DNA from: JAGWRA01 sp035534615
Lineage (GTDB): Bacteria; Acidobacteriota; Vicinamibacteria; Vicinamibacterales; CAVVIG01
Assembly (NCBI GenBank): GCA_035534615.1
Contig: DATLRO010000021.1
Location: 1 to 20,692, forward strand
DNA: 20,692 bases
Direction: 5' to 3'
Positions 1 through 6,685 of this stretch are shown piece by piece. The notes beneath the pieces are model-generated. The model made no database searches and was not told the DNA's origin. It worked only from the letters and a program-made list of their open reading frames with translations. Position 1 is the first letter of the stretch. The number at the start of each line of letters is the position of its first letter. Made by a program: the position numbers and the translations under genes.

Positions 1-20
1 GATGACGAACGCGAACGGAG

Positions 21-328
21 CGGAGCGAGCCGCGGCAGGCGAGCGAGCGCAGTGAGCCTGGCGGGGTGCAGGGGTCCCCGCCACTCAAGAGAAGGACCGG
101 AGCGAGCCGCGAGAGGCGAGCAAGCGCAGTGAGCCTGGCGGGGTGCAGGGGTCCCCGCCACTCAAGAGAAGGACCGGAGCGAGCCGCGGCAGGCGAGCGA
201 GCGCAGTGAGCCTGGCGGGGTGCCGGGGTCCCCGCCACTCAAGAGAAGGACCGGAGCGAGCCGCGACAGGCGAGCGAGCGCAGTGAGCCTGGCGGGGGGC
301 AGGGGTCCCCGCCACTCAAGAGAGGTCA
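21..328. repeat. 77-bp direct tandem repeat, four copies
   Basis: Four contiguous copies begin at about 21, 98, 175 and 252, an exact 77-bp period with a few substitutions between copies. Each copy starts CGGAGCGAGCCGCG, contains a GAGCGCAGTGAGC stretch, then a hairpin (GGCGGGG, 9-nt loop, CCCCGCC; 60-66 with 76-82 in copy 1), and ends with CCACTCAAGAGA. There are no spacers between copies. The period is not a multiple of three, and no reading frame across it looks like a protein. The last copy diverges after CTCAAGAGAGG, which serves as the Shine-Dalgarno of the gene starting at 332. The array probably continues or begins just left of the window, since bases 11-20 already resemble the unit. 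It fills the whole gene-free stretch 1-331. Function unknown. Confidence 0.95.
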
Positions 329-331
329 CCC

Positions 332-1447
332 ATGAGCAGCGTACGAGTCCTCGTCGGCACCCGGAAAGGGGCGTTCATTCTCACTTCGGACGGCACGCGC
401 CAGCAGTGGGAAGTCAGCGGCCCTCACTTCGGCGGCTGGGAGATCTACCACGTCAAGGGTTCGCCGGTGAACCCCAACCGCCTGTACGCGTCTCAGAGCA
501 GCAGTTGGTTCGGACAGGTCCTCCAGCGCTCGGACGACGGTGGGAAGATGTGGGAGCCGGCCGGGAACAAGTTCGTCTATGACGGCACCCCCGGCACCCA
601 CAAGTGGTACGACGGCACGCCGCACCCGTGGGAATTCAAGCGGGTCTGGCATCTGGAGCCCTCCCTGACCGAGCCGGATGTCGTCTACGCCGGAATCGAG
701 GACGCGGGGCTCTTCCGATCGACCGACGGCGCCCGGACCTGGCAGGAGCTCCCCGGTCTGCGCACCCACGAGTCGGGAGCCGGCTGGCAGCCTGGCGCCG
801 GCGGCCTCTGCCTCCACACGATCGTCCTCGATCCGGTCAACCCGGATCGGATGTACATCGCGATCTCCGCCGCAGGCGCGTTCCGGACCGACGATGGCGC
901 GAAGAGCTGGCGGCCGATCAACCGCGGCCTCAAGTCCCAGTACATCCCGAACCCGGAAGCGGAGGTCGGACACTGCGTCCACCGGATCGCCATGCACCGG
1001 TCGCGGCCGGACGTGCTGTTCATGCAGAAGCACTGGGACGTCATGCGCACGGACGACGCCGGGGAGCGCTGGCGCGAGGTGAGCGGGAATCTGCCGACCG
1101 ACTTCGGGTTCGTCATCGACGTGCACGCGCACGAGCCGGACACGATCTATGTTGTCCCCATCAAGAGCGATTCTGAGCACTACCCGCCCGACGGCCGGCT
1201 GCGCGTGTACCGCAGCCGCACCGGAGGAAACGACTGGGAGCCGCTCGGGAACGGCCTGCCGCAGCGCGACTGCTACGTGAACGTGCTGCGCGATTCGATG
1301 GCGGTCGACGCGCTGGATCCATGCGGCATCTACTTCGGCACGACCGGTGGACAGGTGTACGGGTCGGCCGACGGCGGAGACCGCTGGGCGCCGATCGTCA
1401 GGGACCTTCCGGCCGTGCTGTCGGTCGAGGTGCAGACGCTGTCATGA
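332..1447 (+). CDS. Asp-box (BNR-repeat) beta-propeller protein, exo-sialidase/VPS10-like fold
   Basis: The 371-aa protein has six Asp-box motifs (S/T-x-D-x-G-x-x-W type) at about residues 67-74, 130-137, 186-193, 240-247, 295-302 and 345-352, for example SDDGGKMW and STDGARTW. This predicts a six-bladed beta-propeller of the sialidase/BNR superfamily. There is no signal peptide, lipobox or membrane segment, so it is probably cytoplasmic. Database entries of this type are often called glycosyl hydrolase or exo-alpha-sialidase, but I see no convincing sialidase catalytic set and do not infer an enzyme activity. The ATG has a purine-rich AGAGAGGT Shine-Dalgarno supplied by the final 77-bp repeat copy. 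Its stop overlaps the start of the next gene in an ATGA tetranucleotide, so the two are translationally coupled. I am confident of the fold, not of the role. Confidence 0.88.
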   Translation: MSSVRVLVGTRKGAFILTSDGTRQQWEVSGPHFGGWEIYHVKGSPVNPNRLYASQSSSWFGQVLQRSDDGGKMWEPAGNKFVYDGTPGTHKWYDGTPHPWEFKRVWHLEPSLTEPDVVYAGIEDAGLFRSTDGARTWQELPGLRTHESGAGWQPGAGGLCLHTIVLDPVNPDRMYIAISAAGAFRTDDGAKSWRPINRGLKSQYIPNPEAEVGHCVHRIAMHRSRPDVLFMQKHWDVMRTDDAGERWREVSGNLPTDFGFVIDVHAHEPDTIYVVPIKSDSEHYPPDGRLRVYRSRTGGNDWEPLGNGLPQRDCYVNVLRDSMAVDALDPCGIYFGTTGGQVYGSADGGDRWAPIVRDLPAVLSVEVQTLS

Positions 1448-1740
1448 TCCGCCTGGTCCTTCCGCCGCACCTGCAGACGCTGGCGCGCGTCGGCGCCGAG
1501 GTGACGCTCGACGTCCGGGGGCCGGTGACGCAGCGCGCAATCCTCGACGCGATCGAGGCGCGGTATCCGACCTTGCGCGGCACGATCCGCGACCAGGTGA
1601 CGCAGCAGCGCCGCGCCTACGTCAGGTTCTTCGCCTGCCAGGAGGATGTGTCGCACGACCCGCCGGACGCGCCGCTGCCCGATCCGGTCGCGACCGGCGC
1701 CGAGCCGTTTCTGGTCGTGGGCGCGCTGGCCGGCGGCTGA
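1444..1740 (+). CDS. MoaD/ThiS-like ubiquitin-fold protein with C-terminal Gly-Gly
   Basis: The 98-aa protein begins MIRLVLPPHLQTLARV and ends ALAGG. Its size, the beta-grasp-like pattern and the terminal Gly-Gly match the MoaD/ThiS sulfur-carrier family, whose C-terminal glycine is adenylated and thiocarboxylated by an E1-like enzyme. No MoeB/ThiF/E1-like gene, MoaE or thiazole-synthase gene lies in the window, so an activating enzyme would have to come from elsewhere. I chose the ATG at 1444 because it overlaps the TGA of the Asp-box gene (ATGA), giving tight coupling; the longer in-frame start at 1321 would bury the gene in its neighbour. Coupling to a beta-propeller rather than to cofactor-synthesis genes suggests a role outside classical molybdopterin or thiamine synthesis. 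That is inference. Confidence 0.8.
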   Translation: MIRLVLPPHLQTLARVGAEVTLDVRGPVTQRAILDAIEARYPTLRGTIRDQVTQQRRAYVRFFACQEDVSHDPPDAPLPDPVATGAEPFLVVGALAGG

Positions 1741-1873
1741 TGAGCCGGCCGCTCAGGCCGTGGGCGCCGCGATGGAGTCAGTCCGACCCGGCCCGCACCA
1801 TCACTTTCGTGCCCGGTGCCGCGTGCCGATCTTCCTTGTCACCCCGTGAACGTCGCTCGTGACGCTTCATTGT

Positions 1874-1889
1874 AGGACGCCGGCGTCCT
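1874..1889. promoter_or_regulatory. perfect 16-bp palindrome upstream of the MscS gene
   Basis: AGGACGCCGGCGTCCT reads identically on both strands with no spacer. It sits in the 252-bp gap between the MoaD-like gene and the mscS-family gene, about 104 bp before the chosen start. It could be a repressor or activator operator. As an RNA hairpin it would have a very tight loop and no T-tract, so a terminator is less likely. Confidence 0.35.
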
Positions 1890-1992
1890 GCTGGCGTCTC
1901 CGCACGGCCCGGTGCTACCTTACGGAGTCATGGCCGATCGGGTGTGGCGTGGACCTGCCGGGTGCGCCGGGGGGCGGAACGGGGATGAGCCG

Positions 1993-3900
1993 ATGATTTC
2001 GCGGGTGACGCGACGAAGGTGGGGCCTCGGCCTGCTGGTGGCCGTCATGAGCCTGCTGCCCGTGGTGTCGCGGGGCGCGTCGGACGTGTCGATTCCCGCG
2101 AACCGGCTGATTCAGCTGCTCAACCAGACGATCACGCTGGACCGCCAGACTACGCTCCAGGCGCAGATCGCCACGGAGCCCGAGGAGCAGATGCTCCTGT
2201 ACGACAACCGCCGGATCGCCGACCAGATCCTCAGGTTCGCGTTCGAGTTCGCGCGGGCCCAGGCGGACGCCATGGCCGCGGAGCCCGCCCCGACTCCGGC
2301 GGCCGATGCCGGCCTGCCTCAATACCGCGCGCTTCGGCAGATGCTGGCGAATCTCGACAAGGTGTTTCAACAGACCAGCGTGGAAGCGGAGACCGACAGG
2401 CAGCAGCTCACCAGAGCGACCGGCGCCAGACGCGCGCACCTGCAGTCCGAGATCTCTGAATTGCAGGGCGAAATCGCGCTCGCGCAGGCGCGCAGAGACG
2501 CCGTTCGCAACATGCTCGACTTCATGAGCGGCTCCGCCGCCAGCAGCCTGGGCGCGGGCGGCCTCAAGGCGCAGATCGACGCGCTGGCCGCCTCCGTCCC
2601 CGCGGCCAGCGCCAGCGCGCCGTCGCCCGGTCAGGCCCGCGGCGCCGCCTCGGCGGCGCCGAATCCGGCCGCGGGCAGCGCGGCGCCGTCCGGCATCTGG
2701 GGGCTCACCGCCGACCTCTTCAGCCTGTCGTCGGAGGATCGCACGGTCGACCTGATGGTCGACGAGACGCAGGCGCTGCTGCGCACCGCCGCGGAGCTTC
2801 GCGCCCCGCTCATCGCCCGGTTGCGAGCCCTCTCGAGCACGGGCGACCAGCTCGCCGCCCAGGCGGACACGGCGCATCGCGCCCAGCTCGCCCTGGAGAA
2901 GCAGCAGCTCGACGCGCTCGCGGCGCAGTTCAGGCAGATCTCGGCCGCGGTCATCCCGCTCGGCAAGCAGGGCATCCTGCTCGCCCAGTACCGGAAGAAC
3001 CTGGTGAGCTGGCGCGACGACATCGCCGCCCGGTCGGGGGCCGATCTGCGCAGCCTGGGCGTCCATCTGGGACTCCTGGCCCTGGTCCTGAGCATGCTGA
3101 TCGGCCTGTCGGAGCTGTGGCGCCGCGCCGTCTACCGCTACGTGCACGACACCCGCCGGCGCCACCAGTTCCTCCTGCTCCGCAGGCTCGCCGTCTGGTT
3201 CGTGATCGCGATCCTGATCGCCATCATGCTGGCCGGCCAGTTCAGCTCGTTCGTCACCTTCGCCGGGCTGTTCACCGCGGGGATGGCGATCGCGCTCCAG
3301 GGCGTCATCCTCTCCGTCGTGGGCTACTTCTTCCTGATCGGCAAGTTCGGCATCCGCGTCGGGGATCGCATCGAGGTCAACGGCATCACCGGCGAGGTGA
3401 TCGACATCGGACTCGTGCGCTTCCATGTGACGGAGCTCGGCTCCGGCGGGATGCCGACGGGCCGCGTGGTCGCCTTCTCGAACTCCGTCGTGTTCCAGCC
3501 GATCGGCGGTCTGTTCAAACAGATCTCCGGCGCCGGTTTCACCTGGCACCAGGTCACGCTCACCGTGCCTCGCGACGTCGATGTCGCGTCGATCAAGGAC
3601 AACCTGCTCGGCGCCGTGGAACGCGTCCTGCAGGACTATCGCGATGAGATCGAGCGCCTGTACGGAGAAATGGAAAAACGGGGCATTCTGTTCTCGGACC
3701 GCGGATTGCGTCCCCGGCTCGAAATCCACCTGACGCCAGGCGGCGTCGACGCGACCATCCGCTATCCGGTCGATCTGCCGCATGCGGCCGACATCGATGC
3801 CCGGGTCTCCCGGGAGATCCTGGCGGCCCTCAAGCGCGACGCGACGCTGCAGACGACCGAAGGCCGGACGATCCGGCTGAGCCCCGACGTGCCCGCCTGA
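1993..3900 (+). CDS. MscS-family mechanosensitive ion channel with large periplasmic domain
   Basis: The 635-aa protein is much longer than the roughly 290-aa E. coli MscS. It has a signal-peptide-like N terminus (basic RVTRRRW, then a hydrophobic run), then about 320 residues rich in Ala, Gln and Glu with coiled-coil character and an Ala/Pro/Ser linker near 200-230. Membrane segments lie near 354-376 and 396-416. The pore helix FTAGMAIALQGVILSVVGYF follows, with the MscS beta domain after it (GIRVGDRIEVNGITGEVIDI). The C-terminal alpha/beta domain runs to the end. Such channels release solutes during hypo-osmotic shock. I chose the ATG at 1993 because it puts the signal sequence at the N terminus and follows a GGGGATGAG purine stretch; GTG 1912 and ATG 1930 would add a non-signal leader. 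The gene is monocistronic by position. Confidence 0.9.
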   Translation: MISRVTRRRWGLGLLVAVMSLLPVVSRGASDVSIPANRLIQLLNQTITLDRQTTLQAQIATEPEEQMLLYDNRRIADQILRFAFEFARAQADAMAAEPAPTPAADAGLPQYRALRQMLANLDKVFQQTSVEAETDRQQLTRATGARRAHLQSEISELQGEIALAQARRDAVRNMLDFMSGSAASSLGAGGLKAQIDALAASVPAASASAPSPGQARGAASAAPNPAAGSAAPSGIWGLTADLFSLSSEDRTVDLMVDETQALLRTAAELRAPLIARLRALSSTGDQLAAQADTAHRAQLALEKQQLDALAAQFRQISAAVIPLGKQGILLAQYRKNLVSWRDDIAARSGADLRSLGVHLGLLALVLSMLIGLSELWRRAVYRYVHDTRRRHQFLLLRRLAVWFVIAILIAIMLAGQFSSFVTFAGLFTAGMAIALQGVILSVVGYFFLIGKFGIRVGDRIEVNGITGEVIDIGLVRFHVTELGSGGMPTGRVVAFSNSVVFQPIGGLFKQISGAGFTWHQVTLTVPRDVDVASIKDNLLGAVERVLQDYRDEIERLYGEMEKRGILFSDRGLRPRLEIHLTPGGVDATIRYPVDLPHAADIDARVSREILAALKRDATLQTTEGRTIRLSPDVPA

Positions 3901-3924
3901 CGCCGGGGGCCCGTTCGCGCGTCA
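3898..3924. terminator. weak hairpin between convergent genes
   Basis: TGACGC (3898-3903, overlapping the mscS-family stop codon) pairs with GCGTCA (3919-3924) across a GC-rich loop, in the 49-bp gap between convergent genes. There is no T-run on either strand. It could act as a bidirectional terminator, but the stem is short. Confidence 0.25.
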
Positions 3925-3949
3925 GGATCGGTGCATCAGCGGACGGCGA

Positions 3950-4366
3950 TCAGAGAAGGCCGTGCTGTCGCAGCAGGCGGGCGACCGCGTCGTGGCTCTC
4001 GCGATAGGCGTGCCACACGGAGGCACACCAGGCCTCGATCGCCCCGTCGCGGTCGGGGCCGGCGGGAACCGCCATGACGTCGGCGGCGGTCAGCGAACCG
4101 CGGTCGGCCGGAAGGGGAAACGACGGCCATCGCTGCTTCCGCCTGGCGAGGTCCATGTGCGCCCGCTGGACCTGCTTGCCCGTCCGCCCCGCCTCGAGAT
4201 GCAGGTACAGCCCGACGAGTGCGAAGGTCAGCGTGATCGGCTTCGTGTCTTCATCGGCGCGCTGCGCGGCACGCGCGTCGACCACGTGCTGGTGAATGAA
4301 GGCCGCATCCCCGCGCGTGAGCGTGTCGCCGCAAAGCTCGTGGAAGGCGTCCTCGTCCGAAGGCAT
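3950..4366 (-). CDS. DUF5946-like protein of unknown function
   Basis: The 138-aa protein begins MPSDEDAFHELC. Recognisable blocks are HELCGDTLTRGDAAFIHQHV, KPITLTFALVGLYLHLEAG, TGKQVQRAHMDLARRKQRWP and a C-terminal IEAWCASVWHAY. I recall these as the conserved blocks of the DUF5946 family (Pfam unknown function). The HELC and HQH motifs could be metal ligands, but no activity is established. There is no signal peptide, so it is presumably cytoplasmic. I preferred ATG 4366 (weak GGAA upstream) to the in-frame GTG at 4393 because it starts just before the conserved block. It lies 66 bp downstream of the lipoprotein gene on the same strand and could be co-transcribed with it. Confidence 0.7.
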   Translation of the reverse strand: MPSDEDAFHELCGDTLTRGDAAFIHQHVVDARAAQRADEDTKPITLTFALVGLYLHLEAGRTGKQVQRAHMDLARRKQRWPSFPLPADRGSLTAADVMAVPAGPDRDGAIEAWCASVWHAYRESHDAVARLLRQHGLL

Positions 4367-4432
4367 GGTGCGTTCCGGTGCGTGTGGTCTCACCGCGCGT
4401 CGGATGATGTCCCCGCCCCGCCGAGTCTCCCG

Positions 4433-4798
4433 CTAGGGATACGCACAATAGAAGAGCCGCGTCTGGCACCGGGCGAGCTTCAGCGGCGCGTCCCCGCACG
4501 CGATCGTCGCCGTGTTCGTGACGTAGAACCGCACCGTGTCGGACACGCCCGCCTTCAGGTGCACGTCGAGGGAATGGCCGGGCGGCAGCACGCACGTCCT
4601 GACGCCGTTCACCAGCACGGTCTGCGTGGCCGTCTTCGACTGGTTCTGGAAGGTGACGGTGCCGTAGTTCCGGCTCTGGCACGCCGGCGCGGCCGGAGGC
4701 GCGAGGGCGGTCCGCGAGGGATGGATGCCGCCGCAGGCGCCGAGCAGGGCGGAACAGACAGCCGCAACGATCATGGCGCCGAGCGCCTTCGTGTGCAT
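4433..4798 (-). CDS. small cysteine-rich lipoprotein, unknown function
   Basis: The 121-aa protein has a lipoprotein signal peptide: MHTKALGAMIVAAVCS followed by a LLGAC lipobox with the acylated Cys at residue 22. The mature part is beta-rich (NYGTVTFQNQS, then VLVNGVRTCVLPPGHSLDV, then DTVRFYVTNTATIAC) and holds Cys 40, 69, 101, 111 and 118, which could form disulfides in the periplasm. A strong GGAGGATCCG precedes the ATG, which supports this start. I do not recognise a named family. It is probably anchored to the outer or inner membrane facing the periplasm. A DUF5946-like gene lies 66 bp downstream. Confidence 0.75.
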   Translation of the reverse strand: MHTKALGAMIVAAVCSALLGACGGIHPSRTALAPPAAPACQSRNYGTVTFQNQSKTATQTVLVNGVRTCVLPPGHSLDVHLKAGVSDTVRFYVTNTATIACGDAPLKLARCQTRLFYCAYP

Positions 4799-4818
4799 CG
4801 GATCCTCCGTCCATCAGC

Positions 4819-4965
4819 CTAACACGGGGCTCGGTCCTCAGTACTCGGGGCTCGGGGCTCAGTGCCCGGGGTTCGGAGCTCGGTCCTCGGGGCCCGGGGT
4901 TCGGAGCTCGACCTCGTTGTCGTCTGTACGCCGGCCCAGGCGTCGTCTTCGACATTAGTGTCCAT
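4819..4965 (-). CDS. possible 48-aa small protein with repeat-encoded tail
   Basis: On the minus strand a GGAGGTG Shine-Dalgarno (complement of 4974-4980) sits 8 nt before an ATG at 4965. The ORF starts MDTNVEDDAWAGVQTTT and then reads through the low-complexity repeat as a Ser/Thr-Glu-Pro/Asp-Arg-Ala-Pro pattern, ending at a TAG at 4819. The ribosome site and start are good, but the second half is plainly repeat-derived. It may be a real small protein, the surviving 5' end of a gene interrupted by repeat expansion, or chance. Nothing else in the interval 4799-5075 looks coding. Confidence 0.3.
   Translation of the reverse strand: MDTNVEDDAWAGVQTTTRSSSEPRAPRTELRTPGTEPRAPSTEDRAPC
4825..4912. 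repeat. low-complexity direct repeats of a GGGGCTCGG-type unit
   Basis: Imperfect copies of CGGGGCTCGG/CGGGGTTCGG separated by TCCTC or AGTGCC run through this segment. The 19-bp string GCCCGGGGTTCGGAGCTCG occurs twice, at 4864-4882 and 4892-4910. It occupies the left part of the 514-bp gene-poor interval 4799-5312, immediately upstream of the lipoprotein gene. It looks like slippage-generated sequence rather than an operator. Confidence 0.8.
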
Positions 4966-5075
4966 CGATCGAGCACCTCCAACATTCCTGTCCGACCTCA
5001 TCGCCTTGACGGCCCGTGTCCTCGAACGGCGGGGCCGAGTCGGTGCATACCGGGCCCGGGGCGCCGCCGCGTCGC

Positions 5076-5121
5076 CAGACAATGTCTGACATTTTCGTTG
5101 GCTCTTGATGTCGCATCGACA
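5076..5121. promoter_or_regulatory. two dyads upstream of the sigma-54 promoter, candidate enhancer site
   Basis: A 13-bp palindrome CAGACAATGTCTG lies at 5076-5088, and a second dyad TGTCG-CAT-CGACA lies at 5109-5121. Their centres are 33 bp apart, about three helical turns, and lie roughly 130-165 bp before the expected transcription start of the sigma-54 promoter at 5221-5236. That is the usual position for enhancer sites of sigma-54 activators. The sequences do not match the classical NtrC site, so the binding protein is unknown. Confidence 0.35.
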
Positions 5122-5220
5122 AAAGAGAGGCCCCATCACGCTCTTTCAGCGAGACCACCTATCCGGCAGAAGGTGCTGATCATCGGCCGTTTCATCGACG
5201 CCCACCCGCCGGTCCCGGCG

Positions 5221-5236
5221 TGGCACATCGCTTGCT
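5221..5236 (+). promoter_or_regulatory. sigma-54 (RpoN) -24/-12 promoter of the porin-urt operon
   Basis: TGGCAC-ATCGC-TTGCT fits the sigma-54 consensus TGGCACG-N4-TTGCW at nearly every position, with the invariant GG (5222-5223) and GC (5234-5235) exactly 12 nt apart. Transcription should begin near 5246, leaving a leader of about 65 nt before the porin ATG at 5313. A sigma-54 promoter needs an enhancer-binding ATPase. Nitrogen-scavenging operons are classic targets, which fits the urt genes downstream. Confidence 0.65.
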
Positions 5237-5312
5237 GATTCGAGTCGCGCCGGCAGGACGGGGCCGTGGCCCCACCCGCGCAGGCGCATTCACTTCTTAC
5301 AGGCGAGGCCTC

Positions 5313-6629
5313 ATGTCGCTCCGACGTTCGCACGGCAGCATCCATTCCGCAGTTGTGTTCGCTGGCATCATCAGCACAGCCGCCACGCTCGTCTTCATCC
5401 TCGCGGCCGCGGCCGCCGCGCGACCGGTCGACGGCGCGACCACGGCCGCCGCATCGAGCACGTCGGCATCGGCCGCGCCGGCCGGCCGGTCCGGGCCGGC
5501 CTCCGCGGCCCTCTCCGACATCTACGACAACGGCTTCTTCCTCCGTTCGGCCGACGACACCTTCTCGATGTACGTGAACGGCCTGTTTCAGACCCGGTAC
5601 ACCTGGTTCGATCCGCGCAGCAGCGTGGCGCCGCTCGGCGGCCGGCCCGGCGCCGTCAACAACTTCGATGTCTATCTCGGACGCCTGGCGGTGTCCGGGA
5701 CGGCGTTCGACCCGAAGCTGAAGTACTTCCTGCAGTTCCAGGGCAGCACGGCGGGCAACACCAACACCGTGACCATGCTCGACTGGTTCATCTCGCGCGA
5801 GTTCTCGAAGCACCTGACCATTCAGGCCGGCCGGTTCTGGACGTCCTATTCCTACGAGTACAACGACAGCCCGGCCAACTACCTGTTCGCCGACCTGTCC
5901 ACCGCCGAATTCGCATTTGCACTGCCGCGCGCCGTCGGCGTGCAGGTTTCCGGGCAGGTCGGACGGCTGGGCTACGCCGGCATGGTGTCGAACGGCATTC
6001 CGGCGCTCGACGCGTCGGGCCAGGAGAACTTCGGCAGCCGCCCGGCCTATCTCGGTCACATCCAGATCGATCTGCTCCGCCCGTACGGCGGACTGGAGAC
6101 CGATCCAGCGCCGGCCGGTGTCCGCCGGCCTGAGCTCACGCTGTGGTTCTCCGCCGCGTCGAATCCGGTGGTGGCCTCGTCGCAGTTCGAGAACGTCTCC
6201 GCCGGCGACCGGACGACGAACGCGACCGCCACGGTCGGATTCCGCCAGGGGTTCCTCTCGCTGCAGGGCACCGGCTATTTCCGCCGGACCCGGCCGGCCG
6301 ACGGGTCGCCGTCGAACGACGCCACCGGCTTCGGTGAGCAGGCCGGCTACTACCTCCGGCCGGGGAAGCTCGAGCTCGCCGAGCGCGTCTCCGGTGTCCG
6401 CTGGGGCACCGTCGACTATCTGCCGGTCTCGGCGCTCGTCAACACCTGGTACGCAGGACCGACGTTCCCGTACCGCACCGTGACCGAGCGGTCGATCGGT
6501 CTCAACTACTACATGCACGGCCACCATGCCAAGGTGCAGCTGTCCTACTCCTATCTGAGCGGACAGACCTTCAGCGGCGCGCCGTACGGCGCGAGCCGCG
6601 TCTGGGTGCAGGAGCAGCTCCAGTTCTAG
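5313..6629 (+). CDS. outer-membrane porin, phosphate-selective porin O/P-like
   Basis: The 438-aa protein has an N-terminal signal sequence (SLRRSHG, then a hydrophobic stretch ending in an Ala-rich run), an Ala/Ser/Thr linker, then alternating amphipathic strands. Recognisable blocks are FSMYVNGLFQTRYTW, FDVYLGRLAVSGTAFDPKLK, KYFLQFQG and the basic/aromatic LTIQAGRFWTSYSYEY. It ends in QLQF, the C-terminal aromatic signature read by the outer-membrane assembly machinery. This matches the OprO/OprP-type 16-stranded porin family, but specificity cannot be read from sequence and the name does not prove phosphate transport. Its place as first gene before urtA, 56 bp away and behind the sigma-54 promoter, suggests it admits urea or amides. 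I chose the ATG at 5313 because the upstream in-frame GTG (5220) overlaps the promoter. Confidence 0.82.
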   Translation: MSLRRSHGSIHSAVVFAGIISTAATLVFILAAAAAARPVDGATTAAASSTSASAAPAGRSGPASAALSDIYDNGFFLRSADDTFSMYVNGLFQTRYTWFDPRSSVAPLGGRPGAVNNFDVYLGRLAVSGTAFDPKLKYFLQFQGSTAGNTNTVTMLDWFISREFSKHLTIQAGRFWTSYSYEYNDSPANYLFADLSTAEFAFALPRAVGVQVSGQVGRLGYAGMVSNGIPALDASGQENFGSRPAYLGHIQIDLLRPYGGLETDPAPAGVRRPELTLWFSAASNPVVASSQFENVSAGDRTTNATATVGFRQGFLSLQGTGYFRRTRPADGSPSNDATGFGEQAGYYLRPGKLELAERVSGVRWGTVDYLPVSALVNTWYAGPTFPYRTVTERSIGLNYYMHGHHAKVQLSYSYLSGQTFSGAPYGASRVWVQEQLQF

Positions 6630-6669
6630 CGTCGCCGGCCCTCGACTCGCCGTCACGCGCTGTCGTCCC

Positions 6670-6676
6670 GAGGAGG
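6670..6676 (+). promoter_or_regulatory. Shine-Dalgarno of urtA that decides the start
   Basis: GAGGAGG lies directly against an ATG at 6677 (no spacer) but 9 nt before the in-frame ATG at 6686. The spacing supports initiation at 6686. Confidence 0.7.
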
Positions 6677-6685
6677 ATGTTGTCC

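Noticed and set aside
21..328. CRISPR array
   Set aside because: The units are contiguous 77-bp tandem copies with no unique spacers, and no cas genes are present.
332..1447. Calling the Asp-box protein a sialidase
   Set aside because: Asp-boxes define the fold only; I cannot see the sialidase arginine triad and Tyr/Glu pair with confidence.
1915..3783. 622-aa open frame on the minus strand
   Set aside because: It is antisense to the MscS-family gene, rich in Arg/Ala/Gly/Asp without recognisable domains, and is a GC-driven shadow.
4251..4985. 244-aa open frame on the minus strand
   Set aside because: It overlaps the lipoprotein gene in another frame; the lipoprotein has a signal peptide, lipobox and strong ribosome site.
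5042..5047. GGTGCA as a classical NtrC site
   Set aside because: Only one half-site is present; no GCACC partner lies at the right spacing, so it does not make an NtrC dyad.
5136..6656. 506-aa open frame on the minus strand
   Set aside because: Antisense to the porin gene; low-complexity Arg/Gly/Val sequence with no family features.
6677..6685. ATG 6677 as the start of urtA
   Set aside because: The GAGGAGG ribosome site touches this ATG with no spacer, whereas ATG 6686 has a usable 9-nt spacer.
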